Positions 52,271 to 61,528 are shown, numbered from the stretch's first letter. The stretch is DNA of 64,000 bases from JAWLHJ01 sp039587535 (GCA_039587535.1 JBDHIF010000012.1:1-64000), one strand, 5' to 3'. Numbers and translations are program-made. Notes: generated by a model not told the origin, from the sequence alone.

Positions 52271-52511
52271 ACTGGAGAATAAAGCGTTGCACGCCCCAGG
52301 GGAAGGTTTTGGGAGGCCGGCCCCCTCGCGCTGCCTCGCAACGTGCGGCTGAAGAGAGTCGCCTCCTGCTCGAGGACGGCCTCAGGAGCAGTCCGGGTCA
52401 GCCACCCCGGTCGGCGAATGCCTCCTTGTACCGCCGAGCTACCCCCTCTAGTTCCCGGACCCGAATCCGGCCCACCGGCGCGCCGTCCTGCACTCGCCCG
52501 CCGCCATCCCT

Positions 52512-52517
52512 TACATT
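52512..52517 (+). promoter_or_regulatory. -10 box TACATT placed for a leaderless ruvB mRNA
   Basis: TACATT ends seven bases before the ruvB ATG (52525), so a transcript begun at the normal distance would start on the A of the start codon. A weak -35 (CTGCAC, 52488-52493) lies 18 bases upstream. There is no ribosome site before the ATG. Confidence 0.4.
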
Positions 52518-52524
52518 CCACCGC

Positions 52525-53568
52525 ATGAGCGAGCGCACCGAGGTCACCACGCCCGAGGCCCTGTCCGACGACGAGCAGGTCGAGCCGAGCCTCCGCCCCC
52601 AACGCCTGGCCGAGTTCATCGGACAACCGAAGGTGTGCGAGTCCCTCGCCATCGCCGTCGAGGCGGCACGGGCACGGAAGGAGCCCCTGGATCATGTGCT
52701 GTTCCACGGCCCACCTGGTCTCGGCAAGACGACGCTGGCATCCCTGATGGCTCGCGAGATGGGGGTGAACATCAAGACCACCTCCGGACCGGTCCTGGAG
52801 AAGCCCGCGGACCTGGTCGGTATTCTCACAAACCAGCGCCAGGGCGACATCCTCTTCATCGACGAGATCCATCGGCTCCGTCCCATCATCGAGGAGTTTC
52901 TCTACCCGGCCATGGAGGACTGGCAGGTGGAGATCCGCCTGTCCGACGGCCCCAAGGCAGACACGATGACCATGCGTATCGAGCCGTTCACCCTCGTGGG
53001 TGCCACGACGCGCTTCGGGCTCCTGACGGCTCCGATGCGTGCGCGGTTCGGGATCGTGCAGCGACTCAACTTCTACCCGGCCGAAGAGCTCGCCACCATC
53101 GTCGGACGGAGCGCGGACATCCTCGGTGTCGAAGCGACGCCGGAGGGGGCCGACGAGATCGCGCGACGGGCCCGTGGCACGCCCCGGGTGGCCAATCGCC
53201 TTCTCCGGCGGGTCAGGGACTTCGCGGAGGTAAGGGCGGACGGCGTCATCGACCAGGGTGTGGCGCGGGCTGCCCTGGAGATGCTCGACGTCGATGAGTA
53301 CGGGTTGGACGAGATGGACGCCCGGGTGCTGAAGACCCTGATCGAGAAGTTCGAAGGCGGACCGGTGGGTCTGAGCTCGCTGGCGGTGGCCATGGGTGAG
53401 GACGCGACCACCCTCGAGGAGGTCTACGAGCCTTTTCTCATCATGGAGGGCTTCCTCATGCGCACGCCGCAGGGGCGGGTGGCGACTTCTCGGGCCTTCC
53501 GCCGCTTCGGGTACACCATGCCCGAGTCTCTGAAGGGTACCCAGGGCTCGCTGTTCGTGGTGGAGTGA
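52525..53568 (+). CDS. ruvB: Holliday junction branch migration helicase RuvB
   Basis: Hexameric AAA+ motor that drives branch migration with RuvA. 347 residues, normal length. Walker A GPPGLGKT (62-69), Walker B ILFIDEIHR (about 108-116), sensor 1 LVGATTR, arginine-finger region APMRARFG and the C-terminal winged helix (TPQGRVATSRAFRRFG). ATG 52525 begins the conserved protein; the upstream open frame is not conserved. Its last bases overlap queA (GTGA). Confidence 0.98.
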   Translation: MSERTEVTTPEALSDDEQVEPSLRPQRLAEFIGQPKVCESLAIAVEAARARKEPLDHVLFHGPPGLGKTTLASLMAREMGVNIKTTSGPVLEKPADLVGILTNQRQGDILFIDEIHRLRPIIEEFLYPAMEDWQVEIRLSDGPKADTMTMRIEPFTLVGATTRFGLLTAPMRARFGIVQRLNFYPAEELATIVGRSADILGVEATPEGADEIARRARGTPRVANRLLRRVRDFAEVRADGVIDQGVARAALEMLDVDEYGLDEMDARVLKTLIEKFEGGPVGLSSLAVAMGEDATTLEEVYEPFLIMEGFLMRTPQGRVATSRAFRRFGYTMPESLKGTQGSLFVVE

Positions 53569-54665
53569 CACGCTCCGATCCGCCGGCGGCTCTCGCCGGC
53601 ACCCGCATCTCCGACTACGACTACACGCTCCCCGAGGACCGCATCGCCAGGTATCCGGCGGCGCGCAGGGACGAGAGCCGGTTCTTGGTCGTACCCGAGG
53701 GCGACGCCCCCTTCCGCCACCTCCGTTTCAGAGACGTCACCGAGCTCATGCGGCCTGGAGACCTGGTGGTGGTCAACGAGAGCCGGGTGCGGCCAGCGCG
53801 GCTCCTCGGGCGAAAGCCGACGGGAGCGCCCGCCGAGATCCTGCTCCTGGACCCCGCAGGGATCGGTGACGAGCGGGACTGGACGGCGCTGGTCCGGCCA
53901 GGGGGTAAGCTCAAGCCCGGCCGGCGGGTGGACATCGCTCCAGGCTTCTGGGTGGAGATCCTGGACTCGACGTCCGGGGGCGGCCGCGTGGTGCGCCTCC
54001 ACACCACCGGATCGGTGGAGGACGCCCTTGAGCGGCACGGGCACATGCCGCTCCCACCGTACATCGACCGCGAGGACGAGCCGCTGGACCGAGAGCGGTA
54101 CCAGACCGTCTATGCCCGGCAGCCGGGCTCGGTGGCCGCCCCGACCGCTGGGCTCCACTTCACCGAGGAGCTCTTGGCCCGCATGGAGGCCATGGGCGTC
54201 CGTCGGGTCGCTGTCACCCTCCACGTGGGCGTCGGCACCTTCCGCCCTGTGGATGTGGACGATCCTGACGAACACGAGATGCACGCCGAGGCCTACGTGA
54301 TCCCCCCGGAGACGGCGGCTGCGATCGAAAGGACCTGCGCAGCGGGGGGCCGGGTCTGGGCGGTGGGGACGACTGTGGTGCGCACCCTGGAGGCCGTGGC
54401 GGCGATACACGGCCGGGTCCTGCCCGGAGCGGGCTCTACGGACCTGTTCATCCGCCCCCCGTACCGATTCCGGGTGGTGGGCGGGCTGATCACGAACTTC
54501 CACCTCCCACGCTCCACCCTACTGATGCTGGTCGCCGCGTTCGGGGGGTACGAGCGGGTCCTCGAAGCCTACCGCACGGCGGTTGTGGAAGGCTATCGGT
54601 TCTACTCCTACGGCGACGCCATGGCCCTCGTGGGCGACGTCCCACTGCCGTTCCCGGGATCCTAG
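53565..54665 (+). CDS. queA: tRNA preQ1(34) S-adenosylmethionine ribosyltransferase-isomerase
   Basis: Adds the epoxycyclopentane ring to preQ1 in tRNA anticodons, the step after Tgt in queuosine synthesis. 366 residues. The family blocks are intact: YDYTLPEDRIARYP near the N-terminus, VNESRVRPARLLG, YQTVYARQPGSVAAPTAGLHFT, LHVGVGTFRPV and NFHLPRSTLLMLVAAFGG. GTG 53565 overlaps the ruvB stop. tgt lies 4.8 kb downstream, beyond a catabolic insertion. Confidence 0.97.
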   Translation: MTRSDPPAALAGTRISDYDYTLPEDRIARYPAARRDESRFLVVPEGDAPFRHLRFRDVTELMRPGDLVVVNESRVRPARLLGRKPTGAPAEILLLDPAGIGDERDWTALVRPGGKLKPGRRVDIAPGFWVEILDSTSGGGRVVRLHTTGSVEDALERHGHMPLPPYIDREDEPLDRERYQTVYARQPGSVAAPTAGLHFTEELLARMEAMGVRRVAVTLHVGVGTFRPVDVDDPDEHEMHAEAYVIPPETAAAIERTCAAGGRVWAVGTTVVRTLEAVAAIHGRVLPGAGSTDLFIRPPYRFRVVGGLITNFHLPRSTLLMLVAAFGGYERVLEAYRTAVVEGYRFYSYGDAMALVGDVPLPFPGS

Positions 54666-54671
54666 CCGCAT

Positions 54672-54684
54672 CCCCACCGTGGGG
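54672..54684 (+). terminator. Short hairpin after queA
   Basis: CCCCA (54672-54676) pairs with TGGGG (54680-54684), loop CCG, seven bases past the queA stop. Confidence 0.35.
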
Positions 54685-54761
54685 GAGCCATGCGTGCGCA
54701 GAGCATCGAGCGTAGCTAGGATGTGCTCCGTCCACGCTCGACCGTTCCACCCTATCGATCG

Positions 54762-56153
54762 ATGACCGAGCCGATGGCCCACATAGGTTCGATCCGGGAC
54801 GCGGATCGCACGTCGCATCTGCACCCCTTCACGTCCGCCGCGGAGCATTCCGAAGGCTCTCCGAGGGTAATGGTGGAAGGTGGCGGGATCCACGTTCGCG
54901 ACGATCTTGGGGCTCGGTACCTGGACGGGATGTCGGGGCTGTGGTGTGTGAATGCCGGTTACGGCAGGGACGAGATCGCCGATGCGATCTCGGAGCAGGC
55001 GCGCCGGCTGCCGTACTACCATACGTTCGCTTCGATGGTGAATGAGCCATCCGCCCGTCTGGCCGAGCGGCTCGTGTCGCTGGCTCCCGGGGACGTGAGC
55101 AAGGTGTTCTTCGCAAGCTCCGGGTCCGAGACCAACGACACGCAGGTCAAGATCGTTCGGTACTACCACAACGTCTTGGGCCGGCCGGAAAAGAAGAAGA
55201 TCATCGCGCGTCGTGGCGCCTACCACGGCTCGACGCTCGGGGGCGCGAGCCTGAGTGGGCTCGAGCACATGCACGGTCCATTCGATCTTCCCCTGGACGG
55301 GTTTCTGCACGTGGACGCGCCGCACTACTGGCGGCATGCCTCCGAAGAGATGAGCGAGAAGGATTTCTCCGCCTCCCTCGCGCGGAACCTGGAGGAAACG
55401 ATCCTTCGTGAGGGTCCCGAGACGGTCGGGGCCTTCATCGCCGAGCCGGTGCAGGGAGCCGCGGGTGTGATCCCGCCCCCGGAAGGGTACTTCGAAGCCA
55501 TCGTTCCCATCCTGCGAAAGTACGAGATCCTCTTCATCGTCGACGAGGTGATCTGCGGATTCGGGCGACTGGGCGCCTGGTGGGGTTCCGACGTGTACGG
55601 ACTCGCTCCGGATCTGGTGAGCACCGCCAAGGGCCTCACCAGTGGCTACGTGCCCATGTCGGCCGCGCTAGTATCCGACCGAATCTGGCAGGTCCTGAGG
55701 GCAGGGTCCGCCCGCTACGGCCCCTTCGCGCACGGCTACACGTACTCGGGTCATCCGGTGGCCGCCGCTGCCGCGCTCGCCAACATCGACATCATCGAAG
55801 GTGAGGGACTGGTGGAGAACTCCGCGGAAGTGGGTGCGCACTTCCAAGCGAGCCTGCGGGCCGCGCTCCGCGATCATCCGCACGTGGGCGAGGTCAGGGG
55901 CCTCGGCCTCATCGCCGGCATCGAGCTGGTGGAGGACCGGGCGAGCAAGAAGCCATTCCATCCGTCCGGGACCGCCGCCCGACGGCTGCATGGAATCCTC
56001 ATGGACGAGGGGCTGATCACCCGACCCATCTTCGAGTCGTTAGCCCTTGCACCACCACTCGCCATAACGCGCCACGACGCGGACCGCATCGTGGTGATGC
56101 TCTCGCGCGGGCTGAACAAACTGACAGAGGAGTTGTCACGTGATCGAGTTTAG
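54762..56153 (+). CDS. Class III aminotransferase (omega-amino acid:pyruvate type)
   Basis: 463-residue PLP transaminase. FFASSGSETNDTQVKIVRYY binds the cofactor phosphate, IVDEVICGFGRLGAWWGSD holds the PLP-pyridine Asp, and K290 in STAKGLTSGYVP forms the Schiff base. The MSGLWCVNAGYGRDE start and the MSAAL segment are typical of beta-alanine, taurine or putrescine:pyruvate transaminases. ATG 54762 begins the conserved protein. It overlaps the next gene by 14 bases. Confidence 0.9.
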   Translation: MTEPMAHIGSIRDADRTSHLHPFTSAAEHSEGSPRVMVEGGGIHVRDDLGARYLDGMSGLWCVNAGYGRDEIADAISEQARRLPYYHTFASMVNEPSARLAERLVSLAPGDVSKVFFASSGSETNDTQVKIVRYYHNVLGRPEKKKIIARRGAYHGSTLGGASLSGLEHMHGPFDLPLDGFLHVDAPHYWRHASEEMSEKDFSASLARNLEETILREGPETVGAFIAEPVQGAAGVIPPPEGYFEAIVPILRKYEILFIVDEVICGFGRLGAWWGSDVYGLAPDLVSTAKGLTSGYVPMSAALVSDRIWQVLRAGSARYGPFAHGYTYSGHPVAAAAALANIDIIEGEGLVENSAEVGAHFQASLRAALRDHPHVGEVRGLGLIAGIELVEDRASKKPFHPSGTAARRLHGILMDEGLITRPIFESLALAPPLAITRHDADRIVVMLSRGLNKLTEELSRDRV

Positions 56154-57822
56154 ACTCCCGACGAGCGCGGCCGTTCGCTTACCGCGCGCCTCGTTGGCCG
56201 CCTTACGGGGGCTCATATTCGCGTTGGTGCTCTCGGCGTGCGGGGAGTCCCGCGACCCTGCCGACCTCGTCCTTCACAACGGCAAGATCGTGACGGTGGA
56301 CGAAGCCTTCTCCATCCAGGAGGCCGTGGCGGTGAGGGACGGCCGGATCGTCGAGGTCGGGGGGAACGACCTGGTCGCGCGGTACGAGGCTGCCCAGACC
56401 ATCGACCTCCAGGGCAAGACGGTGCTGCCGGGCTTCAACGACACCCATATCCACATCCGCGGGAATCCGATTCGCCAAATCGACCTGAGGGAGACGTCCT
56501 CCATCGCTCAGATGCAGGAGCAGATCCGCGCCAAGGTGGGGGAACTGGGAGAAGGGGAGTGGGTCACTGGATATGGTTGGGCGGAGGACGACTTCGCCGA
56601 GCAGCGCATGCCGACGAGGGCCGATCTGGACGTGGCGGCTCCGGACAACCCGGTCATGCTCACCCGGGCCGGTGGCCACAGCGCCGTGGTCAACAGCCTG
56701 GCGTTTCAGCTGGCGGGCATCACCCGGATGAGTCCCGATCCTGTAAGGGGAATCATGGAGAGGGACGCGCGAGGCGAGTTGAACGGAATCATCCGGGAAC
56801 GTCAGGACACCGTAGGTAGGCTCGTCCCAAGGGCCATGCCCGAGGAGACCCGCCCCAGCTTCATCGAGAACCTCAGGGATCTCCTCGAGCTCGGGATCAC
56901 AAGCATCACACACGCCGGCGTGGAGCCGGAAGGCTACTCCGAATGGGAGAACGTCTACGCCCAGCACGGTGAAGAACTCCCCCGCGCCAAGGTGCAGATC
57001 CGCTGGGCGGGGGCCGAGCGAATGCAATCGTTCGGAAGGAAGACCGGGGACGGGGACGAGCGGCTGGGGGTCGGAGCGCTGAAGGTTTTCGTCGATGGGG
57101 GCTTCACGGGGCCAAGCGCCTACACCATCGACGAGTACAGGAGTGAGCCGGGCTTCCACGGGTCGTTGGACATCGATCCCGAGGAGCTGCGGACCATCGT
57201 CGACGAGGCGCACCGGATGGAGTGGCAGATGGGCTTCCACGCGATCGGTGACGCGGCGATCCAGCTCATCGTCGGCTACTTCGCCGAAACCCTGGAGGCC
57301 TCGCCTCGCGAGGATCACCGCCACTATCTCAACCACTTCACGGTTCGCCCACCGCCCGCGGTGATGCAGACGATGGCGGAGCATGACATCCGCATCACGC
57401 AACAGCCGAACTTCACGTACACGCTGGAGGGTCGGTACGTCGAGAACCTCCAGGAGGAGCACGCGGCCCACAACAACCCCCTCCGGAGCCCGATGGATCA
57501 TGGAGTCTTCGTGGCCCTGAGTAGCGACGTCCTGCCCATCGGCCCGATGGTCGGGATCTACGCGGCGGTAACACGGAAGGGGGCGTCCGGTGCCGTCTAC
57601 GCACCGGAGGAGCGGCTGACCATCGAGGAAGCGATCATCGGTTACACGCGGAACGGCGCCTACCTCACGTTCGAGGAGGACATCAAGGGGACCATCGAGC
57701 CCGGCATGCTCGCGGACATGGTCGTCCTGTCGGACGACTTACTCACCATCGATCCAGAGCGGATTCTGGACGTCACGGTCGATCGGACGATCCTGGGTGG
57801 ACGTGTCGTCTTCGAGCGATAG
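56140..57822 (+). CDS. YtcJ-like amidohydrolase, predicted lipoprotein
   Basis: 560 residues. An N-terminal hydrophobic segment ending LVLSACGES suggests a lipoprotein facing the periplasm. The metal-dependent amidohydrolase fold follows: composite domain with ADLVLHNGKIVTVDEAFS, then GFNDTHIHIRGN (first metal His pair), further metal residues near GGHSAVVNSLAF and FHAIGDAAIQLIVG, and the C-terminal GTIEPGMLADMVVLSDD. Family members hydrolyse amides or carbamates; no substrate is known. GTG 56140 overlaps the aminotransferase gene; its end overlaps the permease start. Confidence 0.88.
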   Translation: MIEFRLPTSAAVRLPRASLAALRGLIFALVLSACGESRDPADLVLHNGKIVTVDEAFSIQEAVAVRDGRIVEVGGNDLVARYEAAQTIDLQGKTVLPGFNDTHIHIRGNPIRQIDLRETSSIAQMQEQIRAKVGELGEGEWVTGYGWAEDDFAEQRMPTRADLDVAAPDNPVMLTRAGGHSAVVNSLAFQLAGITRMSPDPVRGIMERDARGELNGIIRERQDTVGRLVPRAMPEETRPSFIENLRDLLELGITSITHAGVEPEGYSEWENVYAQHGEELPRAKVQIRWAGAERMQSFGRKTGDGDERLGVGALKVFVDGGFTGPSAYTIDEYRSEPGFHGSLDIDPEELRTIVDEAHRMEWQMGFHAIGDAAIQLIVGYFAETLEASPREDHRHYLNHFTVRPPPAVMQTMAEHDIRITQQPNFTYTLEGRYVENLQEEHAAHNNPLRSPMDHGVFVALSSDVLPIGPMVGIYAAVTRKGASGAVYAPEERLTIEEAIIGYTRNGAYLTFEEDIKGTIEPGMLADMVVLSDDLLTIDPERILDVTVDRTILGGRVVFER

Positions 57823-59284
57823 AGGCGTGTCTCGAGCCGGGGCGGTCTCGACCCAGCGGCCGGAGCTGAAGCACGCTATCGGCGGCATCGGCTTCTTCGC
57901 GCTGGCCTTCGGCTCCATGATCGGTGTGGGCTGGATCACGGCGCTGGGCAGCTGGTTCGAGCAGGCGGGCCCCGTCGGCGCGGTGGTGGCGTTCGCCGCG
58001 GGGGGCGCGCTCATGCTGGCCATCGGTCTCTGCTACGCGGAGGTCACGCCCATGCTACCGGTCTCGGGCGGAGAGGTGGCCTACGCCTACAAGGCCTACG
58101 GCACCCGTCAGTCCTTCGTCATCGGGTGGTTTCTGGCCTTCGGCTACCTGTCGGTTTCGGCCTTCGAAGCCATCTCGGTGGGACTGGTTCTCTCCTTCCT
58201 GTTCCCGAACATCGACGCATGGCCGCTGTACGAGATCGCGGGTTCGACCGTCTACGCGTCACACCTGGTGCTGGCGTTGGTCTTCACGGGCTTCATCACC
58301 GCCATCAACTATCTGGGGGTGGGCGTCGCGTCCACCGTCCAGGTGGCCCTGACCGCACTTCTCCTGCTCTGTGCGGCGCTCTTCGTCTCGGCGGGGATCG
58401 CGGGTGGCGAGGTGGCCAACCTCGCTCCGCACTTCGGAGACGTTACGGACGGCGCCGGAGGCTTCGCGGGGATGCTTGCGGTATTCGTCACCGTGCCTTT
58501 CTGGTTCGTGGGCTTCGATACCATCCCCCAGGCCGCGGAAGAGCGTAGGCAGGCGCTGTCATTGCGGCGACTTGGCCTCTATGTCGTGCTCGCAATCGTC
58601 GGCTCGACCATCTTCTACATGGCTGTCATCCTCGCCGCAGGCATGGCCGGGCCATGGCTCGGCATCGTCGACGCCGATCTTCCGACCGCGGCCGCGTTTT
58701 CCGCGGCGTTCGAGTCTCAGATGCTTGTTCGACTCGTCCTCATCGCAGGAGTCATCGGGCTCCTTACAAGCTGGAACGGGTTCTTCCTAGCGGGCTCGAG
58801 AGTCCTCTTCGCGCTCGGCCGAGGGCGCATCATCCATTCCTCGTTCGGAGAAACCCACCCACGGTACGGGACGCCTGCCCGAGCGGTCCTGTTCAGCGGC
58901 TTGGTGACGTTCTTGTCGGCTTGCCTGGGTCGCGGCGCGATCATCGCTTTCGTCGATGTGGGCTCGTTCTGTATCGCGCTCGCTTTCCTGGGCGTCGCGC
59001 TTTCTCTGGTCAGACTGCGCAAGAGATTTCCGTCGTTGGAACGACCTTATCGGATGCCGGGAGGGCACCTGTTCGCGCATATCGCAGCTGCGGGGTCGTT
59101 GTTCATTCTCTGCGTCATGCTGTTCCCCGGCAGCCCCAGCCAACTCGTATGGCCTCTCGAGTGGGTCATACTGGGAGCTTTGACGGTCACGGGGGTCGGA
59201 TTCTGGTACGGAGCTCGCGGGTACCGGGAGCGTGTGACGGAGAGCGACCGGGCGCGGTTGATGTTGGAGGATTACGCCTCTTAG
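57797..59284 (+). CDS. APC-superfamily amino acid permease
   Basis: 495 residues with about 12 membrane helices. The first helix region GFFALAFGSMIGVGWITALGSW is the unwound substrate-binding helix 1 of APC transporters (GSMIGVG in place of GxGIG). GGEVAYAYKAYG in helix 3 is also characteristic. GTG 57797 overlaps the amidohydrolase gene by 26 bases; a start further downstream would still keep helix 1. With the transaminase and amidohydrolase it makes an uptake and breakdown cassette for an amine or amino-acid substrate. Confidence 0.9.
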   Translation: MDVSSSSDRGVSRAGAVSTQRPELKHAIGGIGFFALAFGSMIGVGWITALGSWFEQAGPVGAVVAFAAGGALMLAIGLCYAEVTPMLPVSGGEVAYAYKAYGTRQSFVIGWFLAFGYLSVSAFEAISVGLVLSFLFPNIDAWPLYEIAGSTVYASHLVLALVFTGFITAINYLGVGVASTVQVALTALLLLCAALFVSAGIAGGEVANLAPHFGDVTDGAGGFAGMLAVFVTVPFWFVGFDTIPQAAEERRQALSLRRLGLYVVLAIVGSTIFYMAVILAAGMAGPWLGIVDADLPTAAAFSAAFESQMLVRLVLIAGVIGLLTSWNGFFLAGSRVLFALGRGRIIHSSFGETHPRYGTPARAVLFSGLVTFLSACLGRGAIIAFVDVGSFCIALAFLGVALSLVRLRKRFPSLERPYRMPGGHLFAHIAAAGSLFILCVMLFPGSPSQLVWPLEWVILGALTVTGVGFWYGARGYRERVTESDRARLMLEDYAS

Positions 59285-59292
59285 CGGACCCT

Positions 59293-59321
59293 TGGGAGCT
59301 CCCAGCTGCGAAGCCGGCTTC
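59293..59321 (+). terminator. Two adjacent palindromes after the permease gene
   Basis: TGGGAGCTCCCA (59293-59304) and GAAGCCGGCTTC (59310-59321) are each perfect 12-base palindromes, eight bases past the stop. They can form short hairpins and probably end the catabolic operon. The rest of the 209-base gap holds nothing I can name except the tgt promoter box. Confidence 0.3.
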
Positions 59322-59480
59322 CGGATGTGCGAGGTCGCATCCGTTCCGGCGTCTCTCAGCCGTGCCTCCGGATGGAGCCGGAGGTAGAGCCAGAGCGGCA
59401 GAATGTCCGGGTCCTGGTAACACGATGGCGCCCGTGTGGCCCGGCCGAGCCTCGCACCCTGCGATCGCGCCCACTTCCAT

Positions 59481-59486
59481 TACCTT
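59481..59486 (+). promoter_or_regulatory. -10 box TACCTT placed for a leaderless tgt mRNA
   Basis: TACCTT ends seven bases before the tgt ATG at 59494, the same geometry as TACATT before ruvB. No ribosome site lies between. A weak CTGCGA (59459-59464) sits 16 bases upstream. Confidence 0.38.
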
Positions 59487-59493
59487 CCCGGCC

Positions 59494-60636
59494 ATGTTCG
59501 ACTACACCTTGGAAGCAACGGACGGCGGTGCGCGCGCCGGCACCTTCACCACCCCACACGGGCCCCTCCACACCCCGGCCTTCATGCCGGTGGGCACCCT
59601 AGGGACCGTGAAGAGCGTGAGCATGGAGGAGGTCCGCACCCTAGGCGCCGAGATGGTGCTGGCCAACACCTACCACCTCTACCTCCGACCGGGTCACGAG
59701 CTGGTGCGCCAGCTGGGCGGGCTCCACGCCTTCATGCGGTGGGATGGTCCGACGCTCACGGACTCCGGCGGCTTCCAGGTATTCTCCCTGGCCGACATCC
59801 GGCGGATCGAGGACGAGGGAGTCCTTTTTCAAAGCCACATCGATGGCTCGGAGCACATGTTCACGCCGGAGTCGGTCATGGAGATCCAGCGGACCCTGGG
59901 TGCCGACGTGATCATGGCCTTCGACGAGTGTCCGCCGGGCGGATGCGATCGAGCCACGGCCGAGGAAGCGAACCGGCGCACCTTGGGATGGTTGGAGCGG
60001 TGCCGTATGCGGTTCGAATCACTGAGTCGGGAAGCAGACGTTCCCGAGCAGACCCTGTTCCCCATCGCCCAGGGGAACGTCTTCGACGATCTGCGCCGTC
60101 AACATGTCCGGCAGATCTCCGACCTCGGAGATTGGGACGGATACGCCATCGGGGGCCTGTCCGTGGGAGAGGCGAAGCCGGATATGTGGCGGACGTTGGA
60201 GGTTCTGGACCCTTTGCTGCCGACAGACCGGCCACGCTACCTCATGGGCGTAGGGTACCCAGACGATCTCCTGGAGGCCATCGCGCGCGGGTGCGACATG
60301 TTCGATTGTGTGGCTCCCACGAGGAACGCCCGACACGGGACTGCCTGGACTCTCGAACAGGGGCAGGTCAACTTGAAGGCCGCTCGGTTCCGAGAGGACA
60401 CGCGGCCCATCGACCCGGGGTGCGACTGCCACGCCTGCACCCACTACGATCGGGCGTACCTCCGGCACCTCGTGAGCGCGGGAGAGCTGCTCGCAGTGCG
60501 GCTCATCTCGATCCACAACCTCCGCTTTCTTGTGCGCCTCGGCGAAGAGGCGCGTCGGCGCATCTTGGCCGGGACGTTCGGGGCGTGGAAAAACGACTGG
60601 CTGCAACGATACCAGAGAGAACGGAGTGAAGCGTGA
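59494..60636 (+). CDS. tgt: tRNA-guanine transglycosylase
   Basis: Exchanges guanine 34 for preQ1 in queuosine tRNAs. 380 residues. D90 in LTDSGGFQVFS (general base) and D271 in MFDCVAPTRNARHGT (nucleophile) are present; zinc is bound by C310, C312 and C315 (CDCHAC) plus a C-terminal His. ATG 59494 begins directly with the conserved FDYTLEATDGGARAG. It overlaps yajC by four bases (GTGA), the common tgt-yajC pairing. Confidence 0.97.
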   Translation: MFDYTLEATDGGARAGTFTTPHGPLHTPAFMPVGTLGTVKSVSMEEVRTLGAEMVLANTYHLYLRPGHELVRQLGGLHAFMRWDGPTLTDSGGFQVFSLADIRRIEDEGVLFQSHIDGSEHMFTPESVMEIQRTLGADVIMAFDECPPGGCDRATAEEANRRTLGWLERCRMRFESLSREADVPEQTLFPIAQGNVFDDLRRQHVRQISDLGDWDGYAIGGLSVGEAKPDMWRTLEVLDPLLPTDRPRYLMGVGYPDDLLEAIARGCDMFDCVAPTRNARHGTAWTLEQGQVNLKAARFREDTRPIDPGCDCHACTHYDRAYLRHLVSAGELLAVRLISIHNLRFLVRLGEEARRRILAGTFGAWKNDWLQRYQRERSEA

Positions 60637-60956
60637 CCCTATACGCGATGCTGGCCGTCCCCCGAGAGGGGGGCAACTCGGGCACCATCTTCTTCATCCA
60701 GATGGCTGTGATCTTCGCGATCTTCTATTTCCTGCTCCTTCGGCCTCAGGCCAAAGAACGCCAGCGTCACGATCAGATGCTGAAGGAGCTCAAGAAGGGT
60801 GACGAGATCATCACCAACGGCGGGATCATCGGCCGGGTCGTCCATGTCGAGGAGAACCGGCTTACCGTGAAGACAGGGGACAACACCAGGCTCACCGTGG
60901 ACCGGAGTCGCGTGGCCGCGGTACTTGAGCACAAGGGTGACGCGAAGAGCTACTAG
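60633..60956 (+). CDS. yajC: Preprotein translocase subunit YajC
   Basis: 107 residues. Single membrane helix (about 19-36, FFIQMAVIFAIFYFLLL) followed by the hallmark RPQAKERQRHDQMLKELKKGDEIITNGGI. YajC joins SecDF at the Sec translocon; secDF is not in this window. GTG 60633 overlaps the tgt stop. Confidence 0.96.
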   Translation: MTLYAMLAVPREGGNSGTIFFIQMAVIFAIFYFLLLRPQAKERQRHDQMLKELKKGDEIITNGGIIGRVVHVEENRLTVKTGDNTRLTVDRSRVAAVLEHKGDAKSY

Positions 60957-60993
60957 GCACCTCGCTCACGATCCTCACGAATCCTTATCGAAC

Positions 60994-61506
60994 ATGGCTC
61001 TACACGACATCGTGCTGCTTGGCGATCCAGTCCTCCGCCGTGCGGCGGATGAGGTGACATCTTTCGACGATGAGCTCCAGAAGCTCGTGCAGGACATGTT
61101 CGAGACGATGTACCATGCCGAGGGCATCGGCTTGGCGGCACCCCAGATCGGCTTGTCCCGGAAGATCATCGTTGTGGACCTTCGCCGAGAGGAGGAGCCG
61201 GACCAGCGGATTGCGATCGTGAACCCCCAGGTGGTTTGGGTCAGCGAAGAGACGGAGAGGGAGCCCGAGGGATGTCTGAGCATCCCCGGCCTGGAAGAGG
61301 TGGTGGAGCGCCCGGCGGCGGTGCGCGTGGAGGGATTCCATCCCACGGGAGAGCCGCTGAGCGTCGACGCGGACGAGCTTTACGCCCGTGCCCTTCAGCA
61401 CGAGATCGACCATGTGGAGGGGGTATTGTTTCTCGACCGGGTGACACCGCTCAAGCGCCGGATGCTCCTGAAGAAATGGAAGAAGCTGCGCGAAGAGGAG
61501 TCATGA
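60994..61506 (+). CDS. def: Peptide deformylase
   Basis: Removes the formyl group from new N-termini. 170 residues. The three motifs are intact: GIGLAAPQIG, EGCLSIPG (metal Cys) and QHEIDHVEG (metal His pair and catalytic Glu). ATG 60994 begins ALHDIVLLGDPVLR, the normal start. It precedes fmt by 22 bases, the usual def-fmt pair. Confidence 0.97.
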   Translation: MALHDIVLLGDPVLRRAADEVTSFDDELQKLVQDMFETMYHAEGIGLAAPQIGLSRKIIVVDLRREEEPDQRIAIVNPQVVWVSEETEREPEGCLSIPGLEEVVERPAAVRVEGFHPTGEPLSVDADELYARALQHEIDHVEGVLFLDRVTPLKRRMLLKKWKKLREEES

Positions 61507-61528
61507 AGAGGCTCGGGGGCATGGGGTA

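Noticed and set aside
57797..57900. Overlap of 26 bases between amidohydrolase and permease as a sign of a wrong start
   Set aside because: Overlaps are common in this window; later starts are possible but the reading frame and helix 1 are unaffected.
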